Shown: positions 27,036 to 36,848 of the stretch, piece by piece | Layout: every line of letters begins with the position of its first letter | How positions within the stretch are numbered: the first letter of the stretch is position 1 | Source: an uncultured Anaerolineae bacterium | Lineage (GTDB): Bacteria; Chloroflexota; Anaerolineae; CG2-30-64-16 | Length of the DNA stretch: 64,000 nucleotides | NCBI GenBank assembly: GCA_937124585.1 | Contig: CAKZKT010000127.1 | Span: 1 to 64,000 of the forward strand | Direction: 5' to 3' | Position numbers and translations under genes: made by a program | Notes under the pieces: generated by a model | Seen by the model: the letters and a program-made list of their open reading frames with translations, nothing else | Databases searched by the model: none | What the model was told of the DNA's origin: nothing

Positions 27036-29099
27036 CTACTGCGCGCTTTCCAGCACCATCACCTCGTATCCCTGCAGCGCGATCCGGCCGCACACCTGGC
27101 GCCCCGTAAGCAGGTCGGTCCTGGTGGCCACGCCCAGATCGAGCTGGATCGGCGTCGGGTTGAAGTTCATCAGGAAGACGAAGTGGCGCTCGCCATCGGT
27201 GCGCAGCTGCGCCGAGACGCCGGCGGGCAGCTCGGTCGGCAGGGCGCGCAGCAGGCCGAGCTGCCGATCCAGCCCAGCGTAGAAATCATCCAGGAAGCGC
27301 TCGTCGTTGCGCGAGGCGATGTAGTACGCCCGGCCCCGCCCCAGGCTGTTGACCGTCAGCGCAGGCCGGCCCGCGTAGAAATCGGTCTTGTAGGTCGCCA
27401 GCACGGTGGCGGTCTCGGCGTGGATCAGATCGCAGAAGTCGCGGGCGACGTACTCGCCGGCCAGCCCCAGGCCGTTGTCCTCCACGGGCAACACGGCGTT
27501 CGCATCCTGCTCGTACAGCGCATCTATCTCCTCGGCCCAGATGCCCAGCGTCTCGCGCAGCGGCGCCGGCGCCGGCCAGCCGCCCAGGAAGCAGAGATCG
27601 TTCTCGTCCACGATGCCGCTCAGGTACGTCGCGACGAACGTCCCGCCAGCCCGCACGAACGCCGCGATCCGCTCGGCCACGCCCGGCCGCACCATGTAGA
27701 GCATCGGCGCGATCAGCAGCTTGTACCCATCGAACGGTTGCTCCATGTCAATCACATCCACCGGGATGCCGCGCCGCCAGAACGGCCGATAGTGGCGCTT
27801 GCAGTCGTCCAGATAGCCCTTTTCTCCGCGGCGCGGGCCCTGCGCGTCGGTCAACGCCCAGTTGTTCTCCCAGTCGTAGATGATCGCCACGTCCGGCCGC
27901 ACGGTCGTCCCGATCACCGCATCGAGCCGCTCCAGCTGGCGGCCCAGCTCCGCCACCTCGTGGAACACGCGCGTGTGCGCGTGCCCCACGTGATCCACCA
28001 CCGCGCCGTGGAACTTCTCGGCCGAGCCGCGGCTCTTGCGCCACTGGAAGTACTGTACCGTGTCGGAGCCGTGCGCTACCGCCTGCAGCGATGAAAGGAT
28101 GTGCATCCCCGGCCGCTTGACCTTGGCCGCCGGCATCCAGTTGGTAGCGCTGGGCACGCTCTCCATCAGCATGAACGGCTTCCCGCCCTTCATGCAACGG
28201 TTGATGTCGTGCACGAACGCCACCTCGGCCGCCAACGCGATGTCGTCGCCGCTGTGCCAGCGCGGGTAGGAGTCCCACGAGATGACGTCGAGGTGCGGCG
28301 CCATGCGCCAGTAGTTCAGGCCGGGGAAGGTGCCCATCATGTTCGTGGTGATGGGCACGTCGGGCGTGTAGCGCCGGATGGCCGCGATCTCGACGCGCAT
28401 GAAGTCTATCGTCTGGTCGGTGACGAAGCGCTTCCAGTCGAGGTTCAGCCCGTGCACCGACGTCTCGCCGATGGGCGACGGCGGCTCGATCTGCTCCCAG
28501 TCGCTGTACGTGTGGCTCCAGAAGGCGGTCCACCAGGCATGGTTCAGCGCGTCGAGCGTGCCGTATTTCCGCTTCAGCCACTCCCGGAACGCGGCCCGGC
28601 ACAGCTCGCAATGACACTCGCCGTTGTACTCGTTGGAGAGGTGCCAGGCCAGCAGCGCCGGATGCTGTGCGTACCGTTCGGCCAGCTTGCCGTCAATCAG
28701 GGCCACCTTCTCCCGGTAGATCGGCGAGGTGAAGCAGTGGTTGTGGCGCACGCCGAACAGGTTGCGGCCGCGGTCGGGCCGCACGCGCAGCACTTCGGGA
28801 TACTGCGCCGCCAGCCAGGCCGGCCGCGCGCCCGACGGCGTGGCCAGCACGGCGTAGCCGCCGTTGGCAGCCAGCCTGTCCATGACGCGATCGAGCCAGC
28901 CGAACTCGAACCGGCCCTCGGCCGGCTCCAGCTTGCTCCAGGCGAAGATCGCCACGGTCATGGTGTTGCAGTGCGCCAGCCGCATCAGGCGCATGTCCTC
29001 GTCCCACACCGCCTCGGGCCACTGGTCGGGGTTGTAGTCGCCGCCGTGGAGCATGTGCGGGAAGCGCGGGTTGATGGGAGGATAGCGTTGGATGGTCAT
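27036..29099 (-). CDS. Beta-galactosidase, GH42-like
   Basis: HGGDYNPDQWPEAVWDEDMRLMRLAHCNTMTVAIFAWSKLEPAEGRFEF; HLSNEYNGECHCELCRAAFREWLKRKYG. Confidence 0.95.
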   Translation of the reverse strand: MTIQRYPPINPRFPHMLHGGDYNPDQWPEAVWDEDMRLMRLAHCNTMTVAIFAWSKLEPAEGRFEFGWLDRVMDRLAANGGYAVLATPSGARPAWLAAQYPEVLRVRPDRGRNLFGVRHNHCFTSPIYREKVALIDGKLAERYAQHPALLAWHLSNEYNGECHCELCRAAFREWLKRKYGTLDALNHAWWTAFWSHTYSDWEQIEPPSPIGETSVHGLNLDWKRFVTDQTIDFMRVEIAAIRRYTPDVPITTNMMGTFPGLNYWRMAPHLDVISWDSYPRWHSGDDIALAAEVAFVHDINRCMKGGKPFMLMESVPSATNWMPAAKVKRPGMHILSSLQAVAHGSDTVQYFQWRKSRGSAEKFHGAVVDHVGHAHTRVFHEVAELGRQLERLDAVIGTTVRPDVAIIYDWENNWALTDAQGPRRGEKGYLDDCKRHYRPFWRRGIPVDVIDMEQPFDGYKLLIAPMLYMVRPGVAERIAAFVRAGGTFVATYLSGIVDENDLCFLGGWPAPAPLRETLGIWAEEIDALYEQDANAVLPVEDNGLGLAGEYVARDFCDLIHAETATVLATYKTDFYAGRPALTVNSLGRGRAYYIASRNDERFLDDFYAGLDRQLGLLRALPTELPAGVSAQLRTDGERHFVFLMNFNPTPIQLDLGVATRTDLLTGRQVCGRIALQGYEVMVLESAQ

Positions 29100-29142
29100 G
29101 TCGTCACCTTGAGCGCATCTGGAGTGTGGTTTGGTGCGGCGT

Positions 29143-30183
29143 TCAACCTTTGATGGCGCCGACCAGGAGGCCGCGGGCGATGTAGCGTTCGAGCACGATG
29201 GCCATGATGATCACCGGCAAGATCATGATGATGATCAGCACAGACATGTACCACCACTGCGGGCCGCGCGTCGCATTTTGGGCGGCCACCGTCAGCGGCA
29301 TCGTCTGGGCCCGGGCGCTCGACAGAAACAGCGCCAGCAAATACTCGTTCCAGGCAAAAACCAGGACGAAAAGGAAGGTCGCGATCAATCCCGGCACGGC
29401 CAGGGGCAAAACGATGGACACGAAGATGCGATAGCGCGACGCGCCGTCAATCGCCGCGCATTCCTCCAGCTCGACGGGAATCGTCTGAAAATAATCGCGC
29501 ATCAGCCAGACGACGATGGGGAGGTTGGCGCCAACGTACGCGATGATCAGCCCGACGTGCGTGTCCAACAGACGGAACTGCTGATACAGGACGTAGATCG
29601 GGATGACCACGGCCACTGGCGGCAGAATACGCTGCGAGATCAGCCAGAAAGCGATGTCGGAGTTGCCCAGCGACTTTTGAAAACGACGGCCTACGGTCTG
29701 CAATATCAGGATGAAGAGCGCCAATGCCGCGACCGCAGCTATCGTCCAGGGGACGCCCAGCACGACCGCGATAACGGCCAGCCCGAGGCAGCCGAGGAAG
29801 GCGCCGATGGCGCCCAACCGCGGGCGATAGCGGAACCGAATGAGACCGTAGGCGGCCATGGTGCCCAATGTCAGGGCAAGCAGGGCGCTTGCCAGGCCCA
29901 CGATCAAGGTGTTCACGTAGGGGCGAATCGTGTCGTTTTTGAGATCGCCGATCAGAATGTACTTCCACGCATGGAGCGATGGCTCGAAATCCACAAACGG
30001 CAGGTAGACAGGCCCATCGTTCACATGGATCGGCAGTTTGAGGGAAGTGATGACCAACCAGTAGAGCGGGAACAGGACCACGAACGCCCAGCCGATCAGC
30101 AGAAAATACGAGACGACCATCTGGGCGACAGACGGCTGAAGTAGCGAACGTCGGCGGAATAATTTCAAAAAGGTCTCCATCAT
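29143..30183 (-). CDS. Carbohydrate ABC transporter permease (MalG-like)
   Basis: EAA-loop region ECAAIDGASRYRIFVSIVLPLAVPGLIATFLF; start at MMETFLKLF inside a longer ORF. Confidence 0.92.
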   Translation of the reverse strand: MMETFLKLFRRRSLLQPSVAQMVVSYFLLIGWAFVVLFPLYWLVITSLKLPIHVNDGPVYLPFVDFEPSLHAWKYILIGDLKNDTIRPYVNTLIVGLASALLALTLGTMAAYGLIRFRYRPRLGAIGAFLGCLGLAVIAVVLGVPWTIAAVAALALFILILQTVGRRFQKSLGNSDIAFWLISQRILPPVAVVIPIYVLYQQFRLLDTHVGLIIAYVGANLPIVVWLMRDYFQTIPVELEECAAIDGASRYRIFVSIVLPLAVPGLIATFLFVLVFAWNEYLLALFLSSARAQTMPLTVAAQNATRGPQWWYMSVLIIIMILPVIIMAIVLERYIARGLLVGAIKG

Positions 30184-31274
30184 GTCTCCACCAGGCGACG
30201 TCTGATTACATTCACATAGGTCATTGCCAGGAAGGTCACCAGGAACAACAACACGTAGGCCACGGCAGATGCGCCGCCGAGGTCGAGGGTGCGCCAGTTG
30301 ATATACGCCTGCAGCGTCAGCGACTCGGTGGCAGTGCCCGGCCCGCCGTTGGTGAGCACGTTGGGAAGGTCTACGATCTTGAACGCTTCGATCATGCGGA
30401 TCAGGATCAACGTGGTGCTGACGGGCAAGATCTCGGGCAGGGTGATATGGCGGAAGATCTGCCACGAGTTGGCGCCGTCCACCGTAGCGGCCTCCACCTG
30501 TTCCACGGATTGTCCTTCGAGCGCGGCCAGCAACACGATGAACATGAATGGCGTCCACTGCCAGATATCGCCGATCATCACGGCCGCGCGCGCGCCCCAG
30601 GGGTCGTTGACCCAGGAGACGTTGTACAGCCCCAATGCGCCCCAAATCGGTTTAAAAGGCCCTTTGGTCGTGTCGGCCAACATGCGAAACATGTAGGCGA
30701 CGCCGACCGGCGTAATCATCATCGGGAGCAGGAAAACCACGCGGAAAAAGCGTCTGCCCGGCAGGCGTTGCGTGCAGAGCAATGCCAGTCCCAGGCCGAG
30801 CAGGTATTGAATCGTGAGGTCCACAAACACGTAGATCAACGTGACCGTGATCGTGCCCGGCCGGCCGCCCGGCGCCAGGGTACGCACCAGCATCAGGAGG
30901 ATCAGGCTGCCGATGACCGCGGCCAACCCGCGGCCGACGACGCCGCCGACGGTCGCGCGTTGTCCTCGCGCGTAGGAGACCAACGTCCAGGCCAGCAAAG
31001 CCACGCCCAGGCCGAAGATGGCCCAGCCGATCAGCGATGGCTGGCCGGCCAGGCCCAGGAAATGGACCTGTTCGCTGCCCAGGAAGAGTTTGCGATAATT
31101 GTTCAGCCCGATGAAAGTAAGTTGAAAGCCGCCAGGGACGAATTGCAATCGCGCCAGGGAAAGATACAACGACAAGAGCAAGGGAAAGATGGAGAGAAAT
31201 AACACGACCAGCACGACCGGCCACAGAAAAGCATGGCCCGCCCAGCGCTCCAAAGCAGCTCTCACTCTGTCCAT
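30180..31274 (-). CDS. Carbohydrate ABC transporter permease (MalF-like)
   Basis: VEAATVDGANSWQIFRHITLPEILPVSTTLILIRMIEAFK; start at MDRVRAALERW. Confidence 0.92.
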   Translation of the reverse strand: MDRVRAALERWAGHAFLWPVVLVVLFLSIFPLLLSLYLSLARLQFVPGGFQLTFIGLNNYRKLFLGSEQVHFLGLAGQPSLIGWAIFGLGVALLAWTLVSYARGQRATVGGVVGRGLAAVIGSLILLMLVRTLAPGGRPGTITVTLIYVFVDLTIQYLLGLGLALLCTQRLPGRRFFRVVFLLPMMITPVGVAYMFRMLADTTKGPFKPIWGALGLYNVSWVNDPWGARAAVMIGDIWQWTPFMFIVLLAALEGQSVEQVEAATVDGANSWQIFRHITLPEILPVSTTLILIRMIEAFKIVDLPNVLTNGGPGTATESLTLQAYINWRTLDLGGASAVAYVLLFLVTFLAMTYVNVIRRRLVET

Positions 31275-31320
31275 GGACGCTCTCCGAGAGATGATCCCGC
31301 CTGCAAAATCGTCGGCAGAC

Positions 31321-31419
31321 GTGCCAGGCACCTGAGGAGGCCCGGCACGCCGATACAGCCCACAGCGCGCGCCCGATACGCCGGGCCCATCAGGTCGCCC
31401 ACACCCCCCAGGCCCGGCG
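31321..31419. promoter_or_regulatory. Intercistronic hairpins between solute-binding protein and permease genes
   Basis: GTGCCAGGC/GCCCGGCAC (31321-31349, one mismatch) and CGCCGGGCC/GGCCCGGCG (31379-31419). Confidence 0.6.
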
Positions 31420-31434
31420 CCGAACGTCCTGCGC

Positions 31435-33054
31435 TTACTTCTGGACACCCAGGCTGCCCAGATAAGCAGCCTTTTGCTTATCGCGACCCAGTTCGTTGGT
31501 GATCTCTTCCCAGCCGTCGGTGATCTGCTTCATGCACTGATCACGAGTGATCTCGCCGGCCAGGAACTGGCTGATCGCCTTATCGAGCACCACCTGCTGA
31601 TAACGTTGATTCTGCGGGATGCGCAGATCGAGCACCATGTTGGGGCTGGCCAGGCTGGCCTCGATGGCGCCCAGGTAGTTGGCCGCGGCCGCCGGGCTCA
31701 TGCCCGCCTTGACCCACTGCTCGCGGTTCAGGAACTGCGAGGTGCGGTAGGGGTTGAACCCGGTCTTGCCGATGGTGACGTCCACGTTGGCCTGCGCCGG
31801 CTGGCTCATGTAGGAGAGAAACGCGTAGGCCGCATCCTTGGTCTTGGGCTTGGCACCGACGTTGATGGCGCCCGACCAGCCGCCATATGCCGCAAACGGC
31901 GCATGGTTGACCCCGTTGATGGCATAGGGGCAGGTGTTCTGATCGCATGGCACCAGCTTGCCGGTCTTGCGGTCGAGCACTTTGGTCGTGCCGGGCAGAA
32001 TAACGGCGCCGGTCTTGTCCTTCACCTTCGAGGTCTCCGGGTCAATGGCCAGAGTGCCGATATCGCCCCAATCCAGTGACAGCGCACAACGGCCGGCCGT
32101 GAAGAGGCTGCGGGTGTCGCCCACATCCAGGTTCAGTTCGTCGGGCGGCCCGTACTTGGTCGTTTCTTTGTAGACGTCCAAGGCCGCTGCGAAGGCTTCG
32201 TTGTCCGTCAACGGCTTGAACGTATCCAGATCAAAGAAGCTGCCTTCGCTGGTACCCTTGGCCTGGAGGAAAGCGGCCGCCACCGACCAGATCATCCAGT
32301 AGGCCTGAGCGCCGCGTTTCTTGGAGATGCAGGAGCCGTAGTCCGGAGTGTTGTCTCCGTTCAGGTCTCGGCCGTGGAACGCCTTGGCGATATAGAGATA
32401 GTCATCCCACGTCTCCGGCGGCCTGAGCCCCGCTTTGTCCAGGAGGTCAGTTCGGTAGTAGACCATCTGGAAGTCGCCGTCCAACGGAATGGTGTAGATC
32501 TTGCCCTGGAAGGTCGCGCTGAAGTCACGGAAGAACGGCGCGATATCCTCCCACTGGATGTCCTTGTCGGCATTGACCCGCGGGGTCAGGTCTTCCAGAT
32601 AGCCGGGAACGATGTAGTCCACCATCCACTGCGGCGCGAACACCACCGCGTCATAGGCATTCGTCTTGGTGGCGAAATCGGTCAGGATTTTCTGATACAG
32701 ATCGCTGAAGGGCACCACGATGACGTTGATCTTGGCACCGGTCAGCTTGGTGAAATCGGGCCCTCGACGCTGAAGCGGTTCGGCGATCTGTGGCCCGGTG
32801 AAGGTGAGGATGTTTACGGTGACGCCCTCGAAGGGCTTGGCGGGCGGAGTCGGTGTGACGATGACCTCGACCTTCTTCTCAACCACTTTTTCGACCGGCT
32901 TTTCGACGATCTGAGTCTGCACGACCTCGACCTTCTTCTCCTTCTCGACCACGACGGTCTCCCTGACGACCTGGGGGGTCGGCGTAGCACAAGCACTCAG
33001 CACCAGAGACAGAAGGACGAGCAATCCGACGATGGTACAAAACTTGGGTCGCAT
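31435..33054 (-). CDS. ABC transporter extracellular solute-binding lipoprotein (sugar type)
   Basis: Lipobox LSLVLSACA; charged repetitive linker; SBP family 1-like body; adjacent to permeases. Confidence 0.92.
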   Translation of the reverse strand: MRPKFCTIVGLLVLLSLVLSACATPTPQVVRETVVVEKEKKVEVVQTQIVEKPVEKVVEKKVEVIVTPTPPAKPFEGVTVNILTFTGPQIAEPLQRRGPDFTKLTGAKINVIVVPFSDLYQKILTDFATKTNAYDAVVFAPQWMVDYIVPGYLEDLTPRVNADKDIQWEDIAPFFRDFSATFQGKIYTIPLDGDFQMVYYRTDLLDKAGLRPPETWDDYLYIAKAFHGRDLNGDNTPDYGSCISKKRGAQAYWMIWSVAAAFLQAKGTSEGSFFDLDTFKPLTDNEAFAAALDVYKETTKYGPPDELNLDVGDTRSLFTAGRCALSLDWGDIGTLAIDPETSKVKDKTGAVILPGTTKVLDRKTGKLVPCDQNTCPYAINGVNHAPFAAYGGWSGAINVGAKPKTKDAAYAFLSYMSQPAQANVDVTIGKTGFNPYRTSQFLNREQWVKAGMSPAAAANYLGAIEASLASPNMVLDLRIPQNQRYQQVVLDKAISQFLAGEITRDQCMKQITDGWEEITNELGRDKQKAAYLGSLGVQK

Positions 33055-33176
33055 AGAGACTCCTCCTGGGAACTACTGGCTATGGTTTACTCGGCCGATC
33101 ATCGTTAAACGCGATGCGCTGGGGCGACATCACCTCCCTTCGCATGAGGTCGTGTGAAATGGATGGAATAATATTA

Positions 33177-33205
33177 ATTTTAGAACACTTCCTCGCCGAT
33201 GTCAA
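33177..33205 (-). promoter_or_regulatory. Putative sigma70-type promoter for the solute-binding protein gene
   Basis: On minus strand TTGACA (33205-33200), 17-bp spacer, TAAAAT (33182-33177). Confidence 0.7.
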
Positions 33206-33212
33206 ACGACCC

Positions 33213-33298
33213 GCAATCGGTGGCGCCCTTCGCACCGCCGATTGCGTCGTCAGCCAAAAGGCCGAAGGTGGCGCAAGATGGCATCTTGTGCCACCTTC
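33213..33298. terminator. Two tandem strong inverted repeats between the enolase-superfamily and solute-binding protein genes
   Basis: 13-bp stem with G-U pairs at 33213-33245; 17-bp stem GAAGGTGGCGCAAGATG/CATCTTGTGCCACCTTC at 33264-33298. Confidence 0.6.
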
Positions 33299-33325
33299 TC
33301 ACCTCATTCGCCGCAAAATGGCTCC

Positions 33326-34492
33326 TTAATCGAAATAGGTATCCCCCTGCCACACCAGCGACCTCGCCACCCGATCGTTCAGCGCCACGCCGATGCCCGG
33401 GCGCTCCGAGACGTGCATCCAACCGTTCCGGATGAACGGCTGGTCACCCTCGCACAGGTCGCTCCACCAGGGGATCTCGCGGCCGTGGAATTCCAGCACC
33501 AGGAAATTGGGCACGGCCGCGCAGACGTGACACGCGGCCATCATGCCCAGCGGCGACGAGACGTTGTGCGGCGCGATGGGGATGTAGAACGCATCGGCGA
33601 TGTCGGCGATGCGCTTGCCTTCCAGGATGCCGCCGGCCTTGGCCAGGTCGGGCATGATCACGTCGCAGGCGTGTTTCTGGAACAGCTCCAGAAACTCCCA
33701 ACGCGTGTACTGATTCTCGCCGGTGCAGATGACGGTGCTCGTGGCGGCTTTCACCTGCGCCAGCGCATCTATGTTCTCGGCCGGCACCGGCTCTTCGAGC
33801 CATAGCAATCGCAGCGGCTCCACCGCCTTCGCCAGCGTGATGGCCGAGCCAACGTCGAACTGACCGTGACAGTCAATCGCCAGGTCCACCTCGAAACCGA
33901 TCGCCTCACGCACGGCCGTGATCAGGCCGATGATATGGCGCATCTCGCGCGCGCCAACCGTCCAGTTCCAGGGATCGAGCTTGCCCACGCCGGTGTGATC
34001 CACGTCGAACTTGACCGCACTGTATCCTTCCTCCTCGGTGACCTGGAGCGCCTTTTCGGCGTAGGCCTGCGGCGTTTCTTCGTCGCCGGCGTGCAGGTCG
34101 GCGTAGAGCCGGATCTTGTCGCGGAATTTGCCGCCCAACAGCCGGTAGACCGGCACACCCAGCGCCTTGCCCGCGATGTCGAAGAGCGCGTTCTCGATGC
34201 CGGTCAGTGCGAAGATCAGCGGCGCGTTGGTCGTGCCGCCATAGCGCCCGCGGCGACGCAGCATCTCCCACAGCGGGCCGATGTCCAACGGGTTCTTACC
34301 GATCAGCAGATGCTTCATGGCCAGGATGGCCTGCTTGACCGCAAAGCCGGACGCGCCTGCCGCGGCCGAATTGCACTCGCCCGTGCCCACCAGCCCTTCA
34401 TCGGTGTAAACCCGCACAAAGGTCCACACAGAGCCGCCGCTGTGCGGCTCTTCCCGGCCGATGACACACGCTTGCACATCGGTGATTTTCAT
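33326..34492 (-). CDS. Mandelate racemase/muconate lactonizing enzyme family protein (enolase superfamily)
   Basis: DLAIDCHGQFDVGSAI, LWLEEPVPAENIDAL, CTGENQYTRWEFLEL. Confidence 0.93.
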   Translation of the reverse strand: MKITDVQACVIGREEPHSGGSVWTFVRVYTDEGLVGTGECNSAAAGASGFAVKQAILAMKHLLIGKNPLDIGPLWEMLRRRGRYGGTTNAPLIFALTGIENALFDIAGKALGVPVYRLLGGKFRDKIRLYADLHAGDEETPQAYAEKALQVTEEEGYSAVKFDVDHTGVGKLDPWNWTVGAREMRHIIGLITAVREAIGFEVDLAIDCHGQFDVGSAITLAKAVEPLRLLWLEEPVPAENIDALAQVKAATSTVICTGENQYTRWEFLELFQKHACDVIMPDLAKAGGILEGKRIADIADAFYIPIAPHNVSSPLGMMAACHVCAAVPNFLVLEFHGREIPWWSDLCEGDQPFIRNGWMHVSERPGIGVALNDRVARSLVWQGDTYFD

Positions 34493-34519
34493 CGTTCCGC
34501 TTCTCCTGTGTTCAAGCCC

Positions 34520-35245
34520 TCATTGGCGATTGGCCGTGTACGAATGGCCGGCGAAGATCGCGCGCACTTCGGCCGCGCTGCGGGCGGAACGCAACGCCTT
34601 CATCCGCGCGGCTTCTTCATCGCGCAGCTTGCGCACATTGGTCAAGACGGCTTCCAGTTTGTCGGCCGGGAACTTGACCGCGCCGTTTTCGTCCATGTGG
34701 ATGATGTCGCCAGGCACGACGTCCATGCCAGCCACCCGCACCGGCACGTTGATGGCATGGACCGCGGTGGGGCCGTGGCCGGGTGCGATGCCGCTGAGCA
34801 GATATTGGAAGCGCATCGGCCGGATCTCGTCAATATCGCGCGACGGGCCATTGGAGATCGCGCCGACGCAGCCGACCGCCTTCATCGCGGTGGTCATGTT
34901 GCCGCCCGAGAGACCCACTTTGCCGGCGATTTCAGGCGGAAAACGCTGCTCGAAAACGAAGATGGTCGGCTTGGGCGAGGCATCGAGCGCATCAATGACA
35001 TCCATGAACGACAAGCGCTTGAACGCGGGATCGGGCAGGCCGTAGACGCACGTCACGGCGAAGCCGACCACCGGCCCCAGCTCCGGGTACATGCAGCGGA
35101 TGGATTGATCCGTGTACCAGTTCTGCGACCACGGGTGGTAAAGCCCCAGGCACAGCGGATTGTCCGGGTAGGTGGCGACGACATTGGTGATCGAAGGGGT
35201 ATCGAATTCCTTCAAGGCTTCGAGCATTTCCTGGACGGTGGACAT
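34520..35245 (-). CDS. RraA family protein (HMG/4-hydroxy-4-methyl-2-oxoglutarate aldolase-like)
   Basis: GNMTTAMKAVGCVGAISNGPSRDIDEIRPMRF; VVPGDIIHMDENGAVKFP. Confidence 0.88.
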   Translation of the reverse strand: MSTVQEMLEALKEFDTPSITNVVATYPDNPLCLGLYHPWSQNWYTDQSIRCMYPELGPVVGFAVTCVYGLPDPAFKRLSFMDVIDALDASPKPTIFVFEQRFPPEIAGKVGLSGGNMTTAMKAVGCVGAISNGPSRDIDEIRPMRFQYLLSGIAPGHGPTAVHAINVPVRVAGMDVVPGDIIHMDENGAVKFPADKLEAVLTNVRKLRDEEAARMKALRSARSAAEVRAIFAGHSYTANRQ

Positions 35246-35382
35246 GGGTGGCTCCTTGCTGGTAGAATCTGAGACCGATCCAGTTCATTGTACCGTCAAA
35301 AGGGGCAGATGGGCAAAAGGAGCGCGCAATCTGGCAGGGCTCTGCCCGTGGCAAGAAATGCATCGCGGCGCAAATTCGGTAT

Positions 35383-35411
35383 TTGACAGAATCCCCCTCT
35401 TAAGATATGCT
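35383..35411 (+). promoter_or_regulatory. Consensus-like sigma70 promoter of the cold-shock leader
   Basis: TTGACA (35383-35388), 17-bp spacer, TATGCT (35406-35411). Confidence 0.75.
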
Positions 35412-35454
35412 AACTCTTGTAGACGTAGGGAGTTGGTTCCGGATGACGAAAGTG

Positions 35455-35490
35455 CACCGCCCAGACGTACCTGGTCTGGGCGGTGTTTTT
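35455..35490 (+). terminator. Intrinsic-terminator-like hairpin inside the cold-shock gene leader
   Basis: CACCGCCCAGAC-GTACCTG-GTCTGGGCGGTG perfect 12-bp stem followed by TTTTT. Confidence 0.8.
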
Positions 35491-35554
35491 GTTCAACCGT
35501 CACCACACCTGCGGCGATCGCATCAGTTTCTAGCAGGAGGGTTTTTTCATTACT

Positions 35555-35764
35555 ATGGCAACTCGTGAAATCGGCACCGTCAAGTGGTTCAGCAATCAGA
35601 AGGGCTACGGGTTCATCGCCCGGGAGTCCGGAGATGACGTGTTCGTTCATTTCTCAGCTATCCAGGCCGAAGGCTACAAGAGCTTGTCGGAGGGCGACAA
35701 GGTTGAATTCACCGTCGAGCAGGGCAAGAAAGGTCTTGCCGCCGCAGACGTTCGCAAGCTTTGA
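35555..35764 (+). CDS. Cold-shock protein (CspA family)
   Basis: [30 protein letters not shown] (RNP1/RNP2). Confidence 0.97.
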   Translation: MATREIGTVKWFSNQKGYGFIARESGDDVFVHFSAIQAEGYKSLSEGDKVEFTVEQGKKGLAAADVRKL

Positions 35765-35839
35765 TCCGCCTCTCGTGAGGGCACAGACGCCCATTGGCTT
35801 CGGATCAGCCCGATGGGCTGCAGATAGACCATGATCTCG

Positions 35840-35880
35840 CTTGCCGGCGCTCCCCAGAGCGTCGGCAAGTTGCTTTCTCT
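35840..35880 (+). terminator. Putative terminator of the cold-shock gene
   Basis: CTTGCCGGCGCT-CCCCAG-AGCGTCGGCAAG stem followed by TTGCTTTCTCT. Confidence 0.55.
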
Positions 35881-35903
35881 CCCCAAGCTGTGGAGCAATT
35901 CTG

Positions 35904-36848
35904 ATGTCGTCTGCCCCTGATCTGCCGTGGTTAACCGGCCGCACACGGCCTGAGCGCCCCAGACGCAGCATGCTCTACGTGCCGGGCGATCGGGAAGCCA
36001 TGATCGCCCGAGCGGGACAGCGCGGGGCCGACAGCCTGATCCTGAACCTGGAGGATGCCGTTGCGCCGGCAAACAAGGAGCTGGCCCGTGAAACGGTCGT
36101 CCGAGCGCTGCGCAGCCACGATTTCGGCCACGCCGAGGTCGTGGTCCGCATCAACCCGGCCGATACCGCACTCGGCTACCGTGACCTGCTGGCCGTGACC
36201 CCGGCCCGGCCGGCCGCCATTCTCCTCCCCAAAGTCGGATCTGTCGAGACGGTGCGTCACGTCGCCTGGACGCTGGCCCGGCTCGAGGAGATGCACGGCC
36301 TGCCCCCTGGCCAGATCGGCCTCATGTGCATGATCGAGAGCGCAGCGGGCGTAGCCGCGGCAGTCGAGATCGCAGCCTGTCACGAACGCGTGCTTGCCCT
36401 GCTTTTCGGCGCCACCGACTACAGCGTTGAGATCGGCTGCACGCGCACGGCCGACAGCCCTGGCCTGCTCCACGCTCAATGTCAGATCGTGCTGGCATGT
36501 CGCGCCGCCGGCATTGCGGCCATTGACACGCCCCACATGGACCTGGAAGACACGGCCGACCTCATCCGCTCGGCGCAGCGGGCCGCCGCGCTCGGCTTCG
36601 ACGGCAAATCGGCCATCCATCCCAATCAGATCGGCCCCATCCACGTCGCCTTCGCGCCCACGCCGGAGCAGATCGCCTGGGCCGAGCGAGTGCTGGCGCT
36701 GGCGGCTGCTGCCGAAGGCGCCGGCCTGGGCGCGGCCGTGCTCGACGGCCAGCTGATCGAAGCGCCCCACCTCACACAGGCGCGACGCATTCTTGCAGCG
36801 GCAGGCCGGGGCCAGAGGCTGGAGAATAGAGGCGGAGATGGTGAATGA
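35904..36848 (+). CDS. HpcH/HpaI aldolase / CitE-like citrate lyase beta subunit family
   Basis: RSMLYVPGDREAMIARA, DSLILNLEDAVAPANKELARETV, GKSAIHPNQIGPIH. Confidence 0.93.
   Translation: MSSAPDLPWLTGRTRPERPRRSMLYVPGDREAMIARAGQRGADSLILNLEDAVAPANKELARETVVRALRSHDFGHAEVVVRINPADTALGYRDLLAVTPARPAAILLPKVGSVETVRHVAWTLARLEEMHGLPPGQIGLMCMIESAAGVAAAVEIAACHERVLALLFGATDYSVEIGCTRTADSPGLLHAQCQIVLACRAAGIAAIDTPHMDLEDTADLIRSAQRAAALGFDGKSAIHPNQIGPIHVAFAPTPEQIAWAERVLALAAAAEGAGLGAAVLDGQLIEAPHLTQARRILAAAGRGQRLENRGGDGE

Noticed and set aside
35293-35320. Possible further octamer array CAAAAGGG GCAGATGG GCAAAAGG
   Set aside because: Only about three poor units, too short to distinguish from chance.
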